Shown in pieces: positions 57,230 to 64,000 of a DNA stretch of 64,000 nt. Source of the DNA: Microbulbifer hainanensis (GTDB taxonomy: Bacteria; Pseudomonadota; Gammaproteobacteria; Pseudomonadales; Cellvibrionaceae); NCBI RefSeq assembly GCF_014904735.1, contig NZ_JACZCR010000027.1:1-64000 (forward strand), given 5' to 3'. Each line of letters opens with the position of its first letter. Position 1 is the first letter of the stretch. The position numbers and the translations under genes were made by a program. The notes beneath the pieces are model-generated. The model did not search any database, was not told where the DNA came from, and saw nothing but the letters and a program-made list of their open reading frames with translations.

Positions 57230-57964
57230 TTGAAAATCGGCAAATCCGGCACACTGCTTGCCGAGATCATCCGTGCCCACGGCGGCATGGAACTCTGGCA
57301 GCGGTACGAAAAAGTGGAGGCCACCATCGTGAGCGGCGGCGGGCTCTTTCCGTTGAAAGGTGTCCCGCAGAGTTCGGAACCGCGCCGTATGACAGTCTGG
57401 CTGCACGAGGAGCGCTCTTCGGTCTTTCCCTACGGCGCCGCCGATCAGCGCACGATGTTTACGCCCGAGCGGATCACCATCGAAAAGCTCGATGGCTCGG
57501 TGGTTGCAGAGCGATATGGACCCAGGGATTCGTTTGCCGGCCACCAGATGAACACCCCATGGGACGCGCTCCAGCGAGCCTACTTCAATGGCGAAGCCCT
57601 GTGGACCTACCTGACCACACCTTTCCTCCTGGCCATGGAGGGCGTCTGCGTTGAGGAAATTGAGCCGTGGCGTGAGGACTCGGAGGAGTGGCGGGTTTTG
57701 CGGGCCAGCTTTCCCGGCTCGATCGAGACACATTGCCTGGTCCAGGATTTCTACTTCGATGAGGATCTGCGGCTGCGCCGCCACGATTACAGCGTCAATA
57801 TTGCGGGCGGTTTCGCTGCCGCGCAGCTGACCTCAGATTACGTAGAGACCAACGGCATTTGGCTCCCCACGAAGCGTCGCGCCTATGCGCGGGGTCCCGA
57901 TCAGCGGCCCATTCCTGACCTGCTGATGGTATCCATCGATATCAGCGACGTGACCTTTTCTTAG
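57230..57964 (+). CDS. hypothetical protein, possibly LolA-like fold
   Basis: 244 residues from TTG 57230, with GAGG about ten bases upstream; a TTG at 57197 would add 11 residues including CARC. IIRAHGGMELWQRYEKVEATI at the N-terminus is the kind of segment that opens lipoprotein-carrier-like (LolA-fold) proteins, here without a signal peptide, so probably cytoplasmic. No catalytic motif recognised. A decayed copy of its last 36 residues lies at 60446-60556. Followed by the convergent HxlR gene. Confidence 0.75.
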   Translation: MKIGKSGTLLAEIIRAHGGMELWQRYEKVEATIVSGGGLFPLKGVPQSSEPRRMTVWLHEERSSVFPYGAADQRTMFTPERITIEKLDGSVVAERYGPRDSFAGHQMNTPWDALQRAYFNGEALWTYLTTPFLLAMEGVCVEEIEPWREDSEEWRVLRASFPGSIETHCLVQDFYFDEDLRLRRHDYSVNIAGGFAAAQLTSDYVETNGIWLPTKRRAYARGPDQRPIPDLLMVSIDISDVTFS

Positions 57965-58054
57965 TACCCGGGCTGTTTGCCATGTTAGTGGCGAGCACAG
58001 ATCTCCGCGGCGGTGAAGTTTCGTGGGAAACCGGACGCTGGAAGGCTCCGGTGA

Positions 58055-58420
58055 TCAGGCATCAGCGTTCTCGGTCGACGTGTCTTCGGGGCACAGGGAA
58101 TCGCGTTGTTCCGCCCATTTCAGCATGGCATCCAATGCGGGACACAGTGCCTGCCCCCAGTCGGTTAATCGATACTCGACCTTGGGGGGGACTTGCGGAT
58201 ACACCTTGCGAGACACGATACCGTCGCCCTCCAGTTGCCGCAGTTGCTGAGCCAGCATCTTCTGGGAGATGCCGGGGATCAGTTTCTCAAAGTCGGAATA
58301 GCGCTGCACTTTCCCGTCGAACAGGTGGAACAGGATGATCAGCTTCCATCGGCCTTCCAGCAATCGGATCACTTCTGCCGCGCCGCTGGCCGCGGTTACA
58401 GGGGTGTACTGCTTTCTCAT
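58055..58420 (-). CDS. HxlR-family transcriptional regulator
   Basis: 121 residues. Winged HTH of the HxlR type: LEGRWKLIILFHLFDGKVQRYSDFEKLIPGISQKMLAQQLRQLEGDGIVSR (about 20-70), with YRLTDWGQAL as the wing. No Cys within the domain, so unlike the Cys-based redox sensors of the family. Divergent from the NTF2/SDR pair; operator dyads lie next to its start. Confidence 0.92.
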   Translation of the reverse strand: MRKQYTPVTAASGAAEVIRLLEGRWKLIILFHLFDGKVQRYSDFEKLIPGISQKMLAQQLRQLEGDGIVSRKVYPQVPPKVEYRLTDWGQALCPALDAMLKWAEQRDSLCPEDTSTENADA

Positions 58421-58422
58421 GG

Positions 58423-58464
58423 GTAAGTAGCTTACTTTTAGGTGCGTTCTTGTTGAAAGGTAAG
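58423..58464. promoter_or_regulatory. HxlR operator candidate
   Basis: Perfect dyad GTAAG-TAG-CTTAC at 58423-58435, immediately upstream of the HxlR start, plus a further GTAAG half site at 58460-58464 within the divergent promoter. HxlR regulators commonly bind GTAC/GTAAG-type dyads at such positions. Confidence 0.6.
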
Positions 58465-58514
58465 TTTATGAGGAAAATTCACGTACAGCAATTTCCTCAT
58501 AAGAGACTGATTAC

Positions 58515-58841
58515 ATGACAATTTTGCTACCCGATCCTATTTCTACCTACTTCAGTGCCTGCAATGGTGCGGATCCGGCCCGGCTTGCCCGCTGTTTCAC
58601 GCGGGACGCCAGCGTAAAAGATGACGGTCAAGCGCATCTCGGACACGATGCCATCGAGGCGTGGCAACGTGAGTCTCGGCAAAAGTATGAATTCAGCATC
58701 GAACCGCTAAGCGTCGCGCAGGACGGCGACCGTGTGACGGTGGCTACAAACGTTGTCGGCAACTTTCCCGGCAGCCCGATTCAGCTCGATCATGTGTTTC
58801 TGCTGGCAGGCGACAAGATCCAATCACTGGAGATTCACTGA
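58515..58841 (+). CDS. NTF2-like (SnoaL) family protein
   Basis: 108 residues. PISTYFSACNGADPARLARCFTRDASVKDDG and HLGHDAIEAWQRES are the typical cone-fold start of SnoaL-like proteins; FPGSPIQLDHVFLLAGDKIQSLEIH closes it. Three bases before the SDR gene, so one operon. Could be an isomerase, hydrolase or binding protein. Confidence 0.88.
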   Translation: MTILLPDPISTYFSACNGADPARLARCFTRDASVKDDGQAHLGHDAIEAWQRESRQKYEFSIEPLSVAQDGDRVTVATNVVGNFPGSPIQLDHVFLLAGDKIQSLEIH

Positions 58842-58844
58842 GCC

Positions 58845-59618
58845 ATGGATCTCGAACTGAAAGGAAAGCGGGTGCTGGTCACGGCCGGTACCAAGGGACT
58901 TGGAAAAGCCATTGTCGCCCTCTTTGTCGAACTCGGTGCAAGGGTGCTTACCACGGCGCGACATCAGCCCCAGGAGATGCCGGCCGCCTACTTCGTCGCT
59001 GCCGACCTGTCGACGGTCGAGGGTTGCGGAGCCGTAGCGAAAGCCGTAGAGACCGACCTTGGTGGAGCGGACATCATCATTCATACGCTCGGAGGTTCTT
59101 CGGCGCCTGGCGGTGGATTTGCAGCCCTGGATGACCAACAGTGGCAGCGGGAACTGGATCTCAATCTGCTCCCGGCGGTCCGGCTGGATCGCGCCTTGCT
59201 ACCAGCGATGTTGGCGCAGGGATCGGGGGCCATCATCCATGTCTCGTCAATCCAGCGTGAACTTCCGTTGCCGGAAGCGACTACGGCCTACGCCGCAGCC
59301 AAGGCTGCGCTTTCAACCTACAGCAAGAGCCTGTCGAAAGAGGTTTCGCCAAAGGGTGTGCGCGTCGTGAGTGTTGCGCCGGGGTGGATTCTCACGGAAT
59401 CGTCCGTGCACTTGGCGGAGCGGCTCGCGGTTGAAGCGGGTACAGACATTGAAGGCGGCAAGAAGATCATCATGGATTCGCTCGGTGGTATTCCATTGGG
59501 AAGACCATCCGAACCCAGCGAGGTGGCCAATCTCATTGCGTTTCTGGGTTCTTCGCGCGCCGCAACGATCACCGGTACGGAGTATGTGGTTGACGGAGGA
59601 ACCATACCCACGGTCTAG
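58845..59618 (+). CDS. short-chain dehydrogenase/reductase
   Basis: 257 residues. Cofactor motif [11 protein letters not shown] (TGxxxGxG variant with Ala), catalytic Ser in HVSSIQRE and Tyr/Lys in AYAAAKAAL, and the C-terminal [10 protein letters not shown] typical of classical SDRs. Substrate unknown. Co-transcribed with the NTF2-like gene under likely HxlR control. Confidence 0.93.
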   Translation: MDLELKGKRVLVTAGTKGLGKAIVALFVELGARVLTTARHQPQEMPAAYFVAADLSTVEGCGAVAKAVETDLGGADIIIHTLGGSSAPGGGFAALDDQQWQRELDLNLLPAVRLDRALLPAMLAQGSGAIIHVSSIQRELPLPEATTAYAAAKAALSTYSKSLSKEVSPKGVRVVSVAPGWILTESSVHLAERLAVEAGTDIEGGKKIIMDSLGGIPLGRPSEPSEVANLIAFLGSSRAATITGTEYVVDGGTIPTV

Positions 59619-59656
59619 CACTCGCTCCGCGAAACAAGCATCGAGGAATCTGGAAA

Positions 59657-60244
59657 ATGAAGATGACTACTGGTGAGCAGATTGACCGCTGCACCTGGTC
59701 AGTGAATGACCCGCTAATGCGTCACTATCACGATACTGAGTGGGGCATACCAATTCGTGACTCACAACTGCTGTGGGAAATGCTGATGCTCGAGGGGTTC
59801 CAGGCAGGTCTGGCCTGGATCATCGTTCTCCGCAAGCGCGAGGCATTTCGCAAAGCTTTTGCGGGTTTCGATCCGGCGAGGGTAGCAATTTTCGATGAGC
59901 AGGACGTCCTGCGCTTGATGGCTGACTCGGGAATCATCCGTGCCAAAGCGAAGATCGAAGCCACGATCCGGGGTGCGCAGATCTACTGCGATATGGAGAG
60001 CCGAGGAGAGAGTTTCAGTGACTTCTGCTGGTCCTTCACAGATGGCGAGCCGATACAGGGCGATGGGAAAACATGGGTAACGAACTCGCCGCTTTCCACG
60101 AAGATATCGAAGGAACTCAAACGGCGAGGCTTCAAGTTTGTTGGACCGACGATCGTCTATGCATGGATGCAGGCGGTGGGCATCGTCAATGATCACGCGG
60201 CTGATTGCTATCGGCGGAAACAACTTATCCAGAAGTTGGGGTAA
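59657..60244 (+). CDS. tag: DNA-3-methyladenine glycosylase I
   Basis: 195 residues. RCTWSVNDPLMRHYHDTEWGIP holds the N-terminal Zn-snap Cys and His; NDHAADCYRR near the end holds the matching His and Cys. MLEGFQAGLAWIIVLRKREAFRKAF is the catalytic Glu region. Excises 3-methyladenine from alkylated DNA. It follows the SDR gene by 38 bases and may share its transcript. Confidence 0.93.
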   Translation: MKMTTGEQIDRCTWSVNDPLMRHYHDTEWGIPIRDSQLLWEMLMLEGFQAGLAWIIVLRKREAFRKAFAGFDPARVAIFDEQDVLRLMADSGIIRAKAKIEATIRGAQIYCDMESRGESFSDFCWSFTDGEPIQGDGKTWVTNSPLSTKISKELKRRGFKFVGPTIVYAWMQAVGIVNDHAADCYRRKQLIQKLG

Positions 60245-60445
60245 CTGTCTATTTCACTAGAATGAAGCTCGGGTCATCTTCCGGTGAAGCTCCGGCACTA
60301 GTGTGTGAAACAGATGCGAGGGAGGTGAGCAGGGCTGAACTCCGGACCAGCCAGGTTGGGTCGTTCACGGAAAGCCCTGTTTTCCACGTCATGATTAAAG
60401 GCGCAGTTGAACGTGGATTGGCCATTGGTTATAAGGTTGCTTAAA
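60245..60445. other. non-coding stretch after tag
   Basis: A 79-codon open frame (60205-60444) overlaps tag by 40 bases, has no ribosome site and no family look; I treat it as chance. Nothing else recognised up to the gene remnant at 60446. Confidence 0.4.
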
Positions 60446-60556
60446 GGCATATGGCTCCCCACCAAGCGCCGTGCCTATGCGCGCGATTTCGAGCAGCGTG
60501 TCATCCGGAAACTGCTGATGGTATCCATTGATATCAGCGACGTGCGCTTTTCGTAG
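60446..60556 (+). pseudogene. remnant: C-terminal end of a paralogue of the hypothetical protein at 57230
   Basis: Read from GGC at 60446 to TAG at 60554-60556 the frame gives 36 residues, of which 29 match the last 36 residues of the protein at 57230-57964 (GIWLPTKRRAYAR...LLMVSIDISDV.FS). Similarity continues some 40 bases past the stop (TAGTACCCGG ... GGCGAGCAC). No upstream part is left. Codon differences are mostly synonymous or clustered in one variable patch, so this is an old duplication or a foreign allele cut short, not a recent copy. Confidence 0.8.
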
Positions 60557-60597
60557 TACCCGGCCCGTTAGCGTAACGGCGAGCACGGAGATCTGTA

Positions 60598-61506
60598 TCA
60601 ACTGTGCAGTTGCCGAAACTGGCCTGGCGTATGACCCTGGTGCAATTTGAAAGCGCGGCTGAAGGCCGCCTGGGACTGGTAACCGCACTCTTCGGCAATC
60701 CGCGCGATACCATAGGTTTTTTCCCGAAGGAGACGTGCGGCCAGTACCATACGAACCTGGGTTACCCATTCCAGCGGCGCCAGGTGGTACAGTTCCCTGA
60801 AATGTCGGGCAAAGGTGGCCCTGGATACATGGCAGAGGGTGGCCATGGCCTCATTGGTCCAGTTTGTCTGCGGCTCGGCCAGTACGGCGGCGATCGCCGG
60901 AGCAAGCTTGGCGTCCGCCATCAGGCTCAACAGGCCTGGCGCCGGCTCGTTTTCAGTTACCAGCGCCCTGAGCAACAGCGTAAAAAGTGTTGTGGAGAGT
61001 TCGCGCACGATGGCCAGGCTGCCGGGTTGGCCGCTGATACTCTCGCGTCCCAGCATCGTCATCAGTTCCCTCAATTCAACGCAGTCGGCGCGCTCCCCGG
61101 TGCGAACCCGCAGCAGCTCCGGCGTGCCTTCCAGTAACAGTGCGCCGGGCGCGCCGACCCGAAACTCGCCGCAGAGCATTGCCAGCTCTACACCTTGTCC
61201 GGCACGTACCATCTCCGTGACTGCGCCGTTATCGCGACTGGATAAAGGCGCCTCGACGCCACTCTCGATCAAACTTTTGAGCCGGTGAGGGGAGCCGGCG
61301 GGCATCAACACGACATCGCCGGCCGACAGGTGCCATTGCGCATCGGTGGTAAAGAGCCGAGCCTGTCCATCCAGAATGACATGATAGGGAATAACGCCCT
61401 CGGGAACTTGTGCATGGTCGCTCTCCCATTTGCCGCTGAAGCGGCAGTGCAAGTCCACCGTGCCTCTCGGGGCGATCAAGCTAACCAGGCTGCTTAGTTT
61501 ATCCAT
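60598..61506 (-). CDS. AraC-family transcriptional regulator with cupin domain
   Basis: 302 residues from ATG 61506 (MDKLSSLVSLIAPRG). N-terminal cupin (GTVDLHCRFSGKWESDH ... WHLSAGDVVLMPAGSPHRL), then two HTH motifs (ATLCHVSRATFARHFRELYHLAPLEWVTQVR; IAEECGYQSQAAFSRAFKLHQGHTPGQFR). This AraC/CumR subgroup often controls a divergent detoxification gene, here the AhpD-like gene at 61628. Confidence 0.93.
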   Translation of the reverse strand: MDKLSSLVSLIAPRGTVDLHCRFSGKWESDHAQVPEGVIPYHVILDGQARLFTTDAQWHLSAGDVVLMPAGSPHRLKSLIESGVEAPLSSRDNGAVTEMVRAGQGVELAMLCGEFRVGAPGALLLEGTPELLRVRTGERADCVELRELMTMLGRESISGQPGSLAIVRELSTTLFTLLLRALVTENEPAPGLLSLMADAKLAPAIAAVLAEPQTNWTNEAMATLCHVSRATFARHFRELYHLAPLEWVTQVRMVLAARLLREKTYGIARIAEECGYQSQAAFSRAFKLHQGHTPGQFRQLHS

Positions 61507-61627
61507 GGCTTCCCTGAGACGCTGGAGCAAAACTTCGAGACGCTGCTGTGCAGAGGGGCAAAGTGAAACTCCCTAATATGTGCTCATCGCCATTGGGGCG
61601 ATCACTGTTAAGCGAGAGGAGTTCACC

Positions 61628-62164
61628 ATGAGCCGTCTGCATATTACCACTATCGATCAAGCCACGGGCCAAGCTGCCGAGCTGTTTACTACCATCAAAT
61701 CAAGCGTTGGCAAGGTGCCCAACGCCTACGCGACGATCGGCAGTCACTCGCCGCCGATCCTGAAGCAGGCCCTGGAACACAATGCCGCGCTCAAGCAGGG
61801 TGCGCTGAGCGACCGCGAACTGGAGGCGATCAACCTGGTCGTGAGTGAGGCTACCGGTTGTGACTACTGCCTGGCCGCGCACACGCTGATGGCCAAAATG
61901 GCTGGTTACAGTGTCGAACAAACTCGACAGTTGCGCACCGGACTTTATGAGGACGACGTGGCAATTGACGCTTTGGTGCGCTTTGCCCGGGAGGTGGTCA
62001 CCACCACTGGCACGCTTCCTGAGGCGAGCCTGGAAGCCATCCAGGCCGTGGGCTACACGGACCGCCAGGTGATTGAAGCTATCAGTGCAATCAGCGCGAT
62101 TCTCTTTACTAACATGGTAAATCGCGTCAATGACACGACTGTAGACTTTCCCAAGATAGCCTGA
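61628..62164 (+). CDS. carboxymuconolactone decarboxylase/AhpD-like alkylhydroperoxidase
   Basis: 178 residues from ATG 61628, preceded by GAGAGGAG; the frame to 61580 upstream lacks support. Active-site motif CDYCLAAH (CxxCxxxH of AhpD). The helical end resembles peroxidase-related CMD proteins. Likely reduces peroxides or relays thiols. Divergent from the AraC gene. Confidence 0.93.
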   Translation: MSRLHITTIDQATGQAAELFTTIKSSVGKVPNAYATIGSHSPPILKQALEHNAALKQGALSDRELEAINLVVSEATGCDYCLAAHTLMAKMAGYSVEQTRQLRTGLYEDDVAIDALVRFAREVVTTTGTLPEASLEAIQAVGYTDRQVIEAISAISAILFTNMVNRVNDTTVDFPKIA

Positions 62165-62222
62165 TTTACGGGGCTGATATTTGGGATATTGTTTGGCTGG
62201 CATCGTCGCCCCACCCGAAGCG

Positions 62223-62252
62223 TGGAGCATCCGGACGGATGCTCCATCTTTA
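62223..62252 (+). terminator. intrinsic terminator of the AhpD-like gene
   Basis: TGGAGCATCC-GGAC-GGATGCTCCA: perfect 10-bp stem with 4-base loop, followed by TCTTTA. It starts 58 bases after the stop codon. Confidence 0.8.
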
Positions 62253-62470
62253 ATCGCTATTATACTCAGGGCAGTAAATGCGGTCCTGAAAATTAGTCGC
62301 TAGATCAAATTCCGCGCCGCGGTGAACCGCCACAGAATCTCAGGTTTCGATTAGCGGTGACCAATTTCGTCCATAGGGTAATGTAGCGGATAGAAAGGAA
62401 AATGATTGCTCCAGTTTTTAGTAGGGATGGAGCTTGCAATTTCCTTCTGCAGGCCATAATCTCACCATAT
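62253..62470. other. intergenic region upstream of the tetR-type gene
   Basis: No gene seen. A 6-base inverted repeat GCTCCA...TGGAGC (62408-62413 and 62428-62433) is the only other structure. It shares the motif of the terminator stem and may be coincidental. Confidence 0.35.
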
Positions 62471-62486
62471 TAGACCGATCGTTCCA
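62471..62486. promoter_or_regulatory. TetR operator 1
   Basis: TAGACCGATCGTTCCA matches operator 2 (63096-63111) at 13 of 16 positions. It lies 19 bases upstream of the tetR start, a position suited to autorepression. Confidence 0.7.
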
Positions 62487-62504
62487 GAATACGGGTGGGC
62501 AGTC

Positions 62505-63074
62505 ATGGCAAGATCAAAAGAGTTTGATAGAGATGAAGTGCTGGATTCCGCTATCGAGATCTTCCGTGAACATGGTTACGAGGGCTCTTCAACGGTAATG
62601 CTCGTTCGTGCAATGGGAATTAGTAAGCAGAGCACGTACGACACGTTCGGAGATAAATGGAAACTTTATTGTAGCGCAGTGCAAAGATACGTCGCTGGAG
62701 AGGTGGCCCAGCATTTGAAAGTATTGCGAGAACAGCCGACCGCTCTTGCAGGCCTGGAAAAATTGATTGAGCGTGTCATTTTGCACGCAAATCACGCTTG
62801 TCTCGGTGTTAGTTCAATCTGTGAATTCGGTAAAAGCCGTCCGGAATTGAATCAGATTCACGATGCGGCACGACCGGTAATTCAAAAAGCCATTGTCGAA
62901 CGCATATGCCAAGCGCAGGAAGCAGGCGAGATTGCCGCTGATCTGGATCCGAACGAGGCGGCCGGATTTATTACTGCGAATATTGCAGCAATTCGAATCG
63001 CTGCGAGGGGAGGGGCCGATTTTCGCAGCCTCACTGCAATCGGCCAGATGACGATTCGGGCCTTAAAGCCATAA
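62505..63074 (+). CDS. TetR-family transcriptional regulator
   Basis: 189 residues. N-terminal HTH: FDRDEVLDSAIEIFREHGYEGSSTVMLVRAMGISKQSTYDTFGDKWKLYCSAVQRY; the C-terminal half has the AcrR/NemR-like helical ligand domain. Single Cys residues in the C-terminal domain (ACLGVSSICEFG) are placed as in reactive-electrophile sensors such as NemR; this is a suggestion only. The downstream quinone-reductase gene carries the same operator, so it is the likely target. Confidence 0.93.
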   Translation: MARSKEFDRDEVLDSAIEIFREHGYEGSSTVMLVRAMGISKQSTYDTFGDKWKLYCSAVQRYVAGEVAQHLKVLREQPTALAGLEKLIERVILHANHACLGVSSICEFGKSRPELNQIHDAARPVIQKAIVERICQAQEAGEIAADLDPNEAAGFITANIAAIRIAARGGADFRSLTAIGQMTIRALKP

Positions 63075-63095
63075 ATCTTTTTATTTGTTTTGTTC

Positions 63096-63111
63096 TGGAA
63101 TGATCGTTCCA
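63096..63111. promoter_or_regulatory. TetR operator 2
   Basis: TGGAATGATCGTTCCA: arms TGGAA/TTCCA around an almost symmetric centre, 15 bases before the quinone-reductase ATG, next to its ribosome site AGGAGT. Confidence 0.75.
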
Positions 63112-63126
63112 AAAATAGGAGTCGTT

Positions 63127-64000
63127 ATGAAAGCGGTAATTATGTCGAGCGCGGGTGAGCCGGATGTCTTGCAATATGTTAAACAGCCCAATTCCTCTCC
63201 GGGCCCCGGTGAGGCCTTGGTTGAGGTTGCTGCCGCAGGCGTCAACTTCATGGATGTAGGTGTTCGGCAAGGTAAATTTTGGTCTGAAATGCCCAACCCG
63301 AAGACACTGGGCGTAGAGGGTTCAGGACGGGTTTTGGCGGTTGGAGAAGGCGTCGATGACATTGCGCCAGGCCAACGTGTAGCCTGGATTTACGCACCGG
63401 GGAGCTATGCGGAGAAAGTACTTATGCCCGCGGCATCCCTTGTTCCGGTTCCTGATGGGATAGATGACCGTATTGCAGCCGCCGTGATGATGCAGGGGCT
63501 TACTGCTAGCCACTTCGCAACGAACTTTTATCCGATACAGGCGGGAGACGTGGCGCTTGTGCACGCAGCTGCTGGCGGAGTTGGACAACTGTTAACGCAG
63601 ATAATCAAACTGAAAGGGGGCAGTGTGATTGGACGTGTGTCCAACCAGGACAAGGTTTCGGCGGCCAAGGAAGCGGGGGCTGATCACGTTATAGTGGACA
63701 GTAAAGGGGATTTCACAGAAGAGGTAATGCGTATAACCGAGCACCGGGGAGTGGATGTTGTTTTCGACGGATCCGGACCAACAACATTCAGGGGATCAAT
63801 AGAATCCTTGCGTCGTGCGGGAACTCTTTGTTGGTATGGTCCCGGGTTCGGTGCGCCAGAACCTATTGATTTATTCAGCCTGCCAAAGAGCATTAAAATT
63901 GGTTATGCAAATTTTGGCGACCATATTTATAGCCGGGATTTACTGCTCGCGAAGGCTGCTGAATTGTTCGACTGGATTGCGAATGGCAAGTTAACAGTAC
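63127..64000 (+). CDS. NADPH:quinone reductase, MDR family (3' end outside the window)
   Basis: 291 complete codons visible; the frame is still open at 64000, where about 30 residues are expected to be missing. ATG 63127 has AGGAGT seven bases upstream. GroES-like half (GPGEALVEVAAAGVNFMDVGVRQG) and cofactor half (ALVHAAAGGVGQLLTQIIKLKGG; GADHVIVDSKGDF). Typical Qor: one-zinc-free quinone/enone reductase. Regulated by the preceding TetR protein. Confidence 0.92.
   Translation, partial: MKAVIMSSAGEPDVLQYVKQPNSSPGPGEALVEVAAAGVNFMDVGVRQGKFWSEMPNPKTLGVEGSGRVLAVGEGVDDIAPGQRVAWIYAPGSYAEKVLMPAASLVPVPDGIDDRIAAAVMMQGLTASHFATNFYPIQAGDVALVHAAAGGVGQLLTQIIKLKGGSVIGRVSNQDKVSAAKEAGADHVIVDSKGDFTEEVMRITEHRGVDVVFDGSGPTTFRGSIESLRRAGTLCWYGPGFGAPEPIDLFSLPKSIKIGYANFGDHIYSRDLLLAKAAELFDWIANGKLTV

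Noticed and set aside
60205-60444. 79-codon open frame after tag
   Set aside because: Overlaps the end of tag, has no ribosome site and no recognisable features.

Overview
The window reads as chromosomal DNA of a free-living, probably marine, gammaproteobacterium. This rests on moderately high GC, a gammaproteobacterial-type LexA box, a perfect FNR/Anr-type box, and the gene families present. A Cellvibrionales/Microbulbifer- or Marinobacter-like host is a guess. I see no rRNA, tRNA, CRISPR array, insertion sequence or phage genes.

Layout. (1) 1-2243, minus strand: a two-gene DNA-repair operon (VRR-NUC nuclease, then the start of a DinG-like helicase) behind a promoter whose -10 lies inside a LexA box. 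(2) 2762-10829, plus strand: an unknown membrane protein, then gap and a complete N-type (second, alternative) rotary ATPase operon atpD-C-Q-B-E-F-A-G. (3) 10879-19226, minus strand: a P1B-5-like metal ATPase with a C-terminal hemerythrin domain, and the tightly overlapping set acsA - E1alpha - E1beta - E2 - acyl carrier protein, preceded by a stand-alone cyclic-nucleotide-binding-fold protein. (4) 19436-37690: a Ca2+-type P-ATPase, a candidate FNR-driven small RNA, PEP synthase, a double-domain universal stress protein overlapping a 2875-residue cyclic beta-1,2-glucan synthase, Hsp20, a solitary GroEL and an acetyltransferase. (5) 37824-47753, plus strand: a group-3b-like bidirectional [NiFe]-hydrogenase operon with a second stand-alone CNB-fold protein and the maturation genes (protease, hypA, F, C, D, E; no hypB). 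(6) 47988-64000: an Old Yellow Enzyme, a small membrane protein, PPK2, and then a run of redox or detoxification enzymes, each next to its own regulator (three LysR, HxlR, AraC, TetR).

How it may work together (inference). Regions 2-5 look like an energy-conservation and survival island. The N-ATPase and ion pumps would set membrane energetics. The pyruvate-dehydrogenase-like complex plus AcsA and PEP synthase would reroute pyruvate and acetate. The hydrogenase would exchange reductant with NAD(P)H, and Hsp20, GroEL, Usp and cyclic glucan would protect the cell. The FNR-type box in front of the candidate sRNA suggests low oxygen as one trigger. Region 6 looks like an accessory zone for electrophile and quinone defence; it carries one gene remnant and several clear operator palindromes.

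Most promising observation: at 22197-22396, between two convergent genes, a perfect FNR box, a correctly spaced -10, a bulged 12-bp hairpin and a strong intrinsic terminator together outline an unannotated, oxygen-regulated small RNA.
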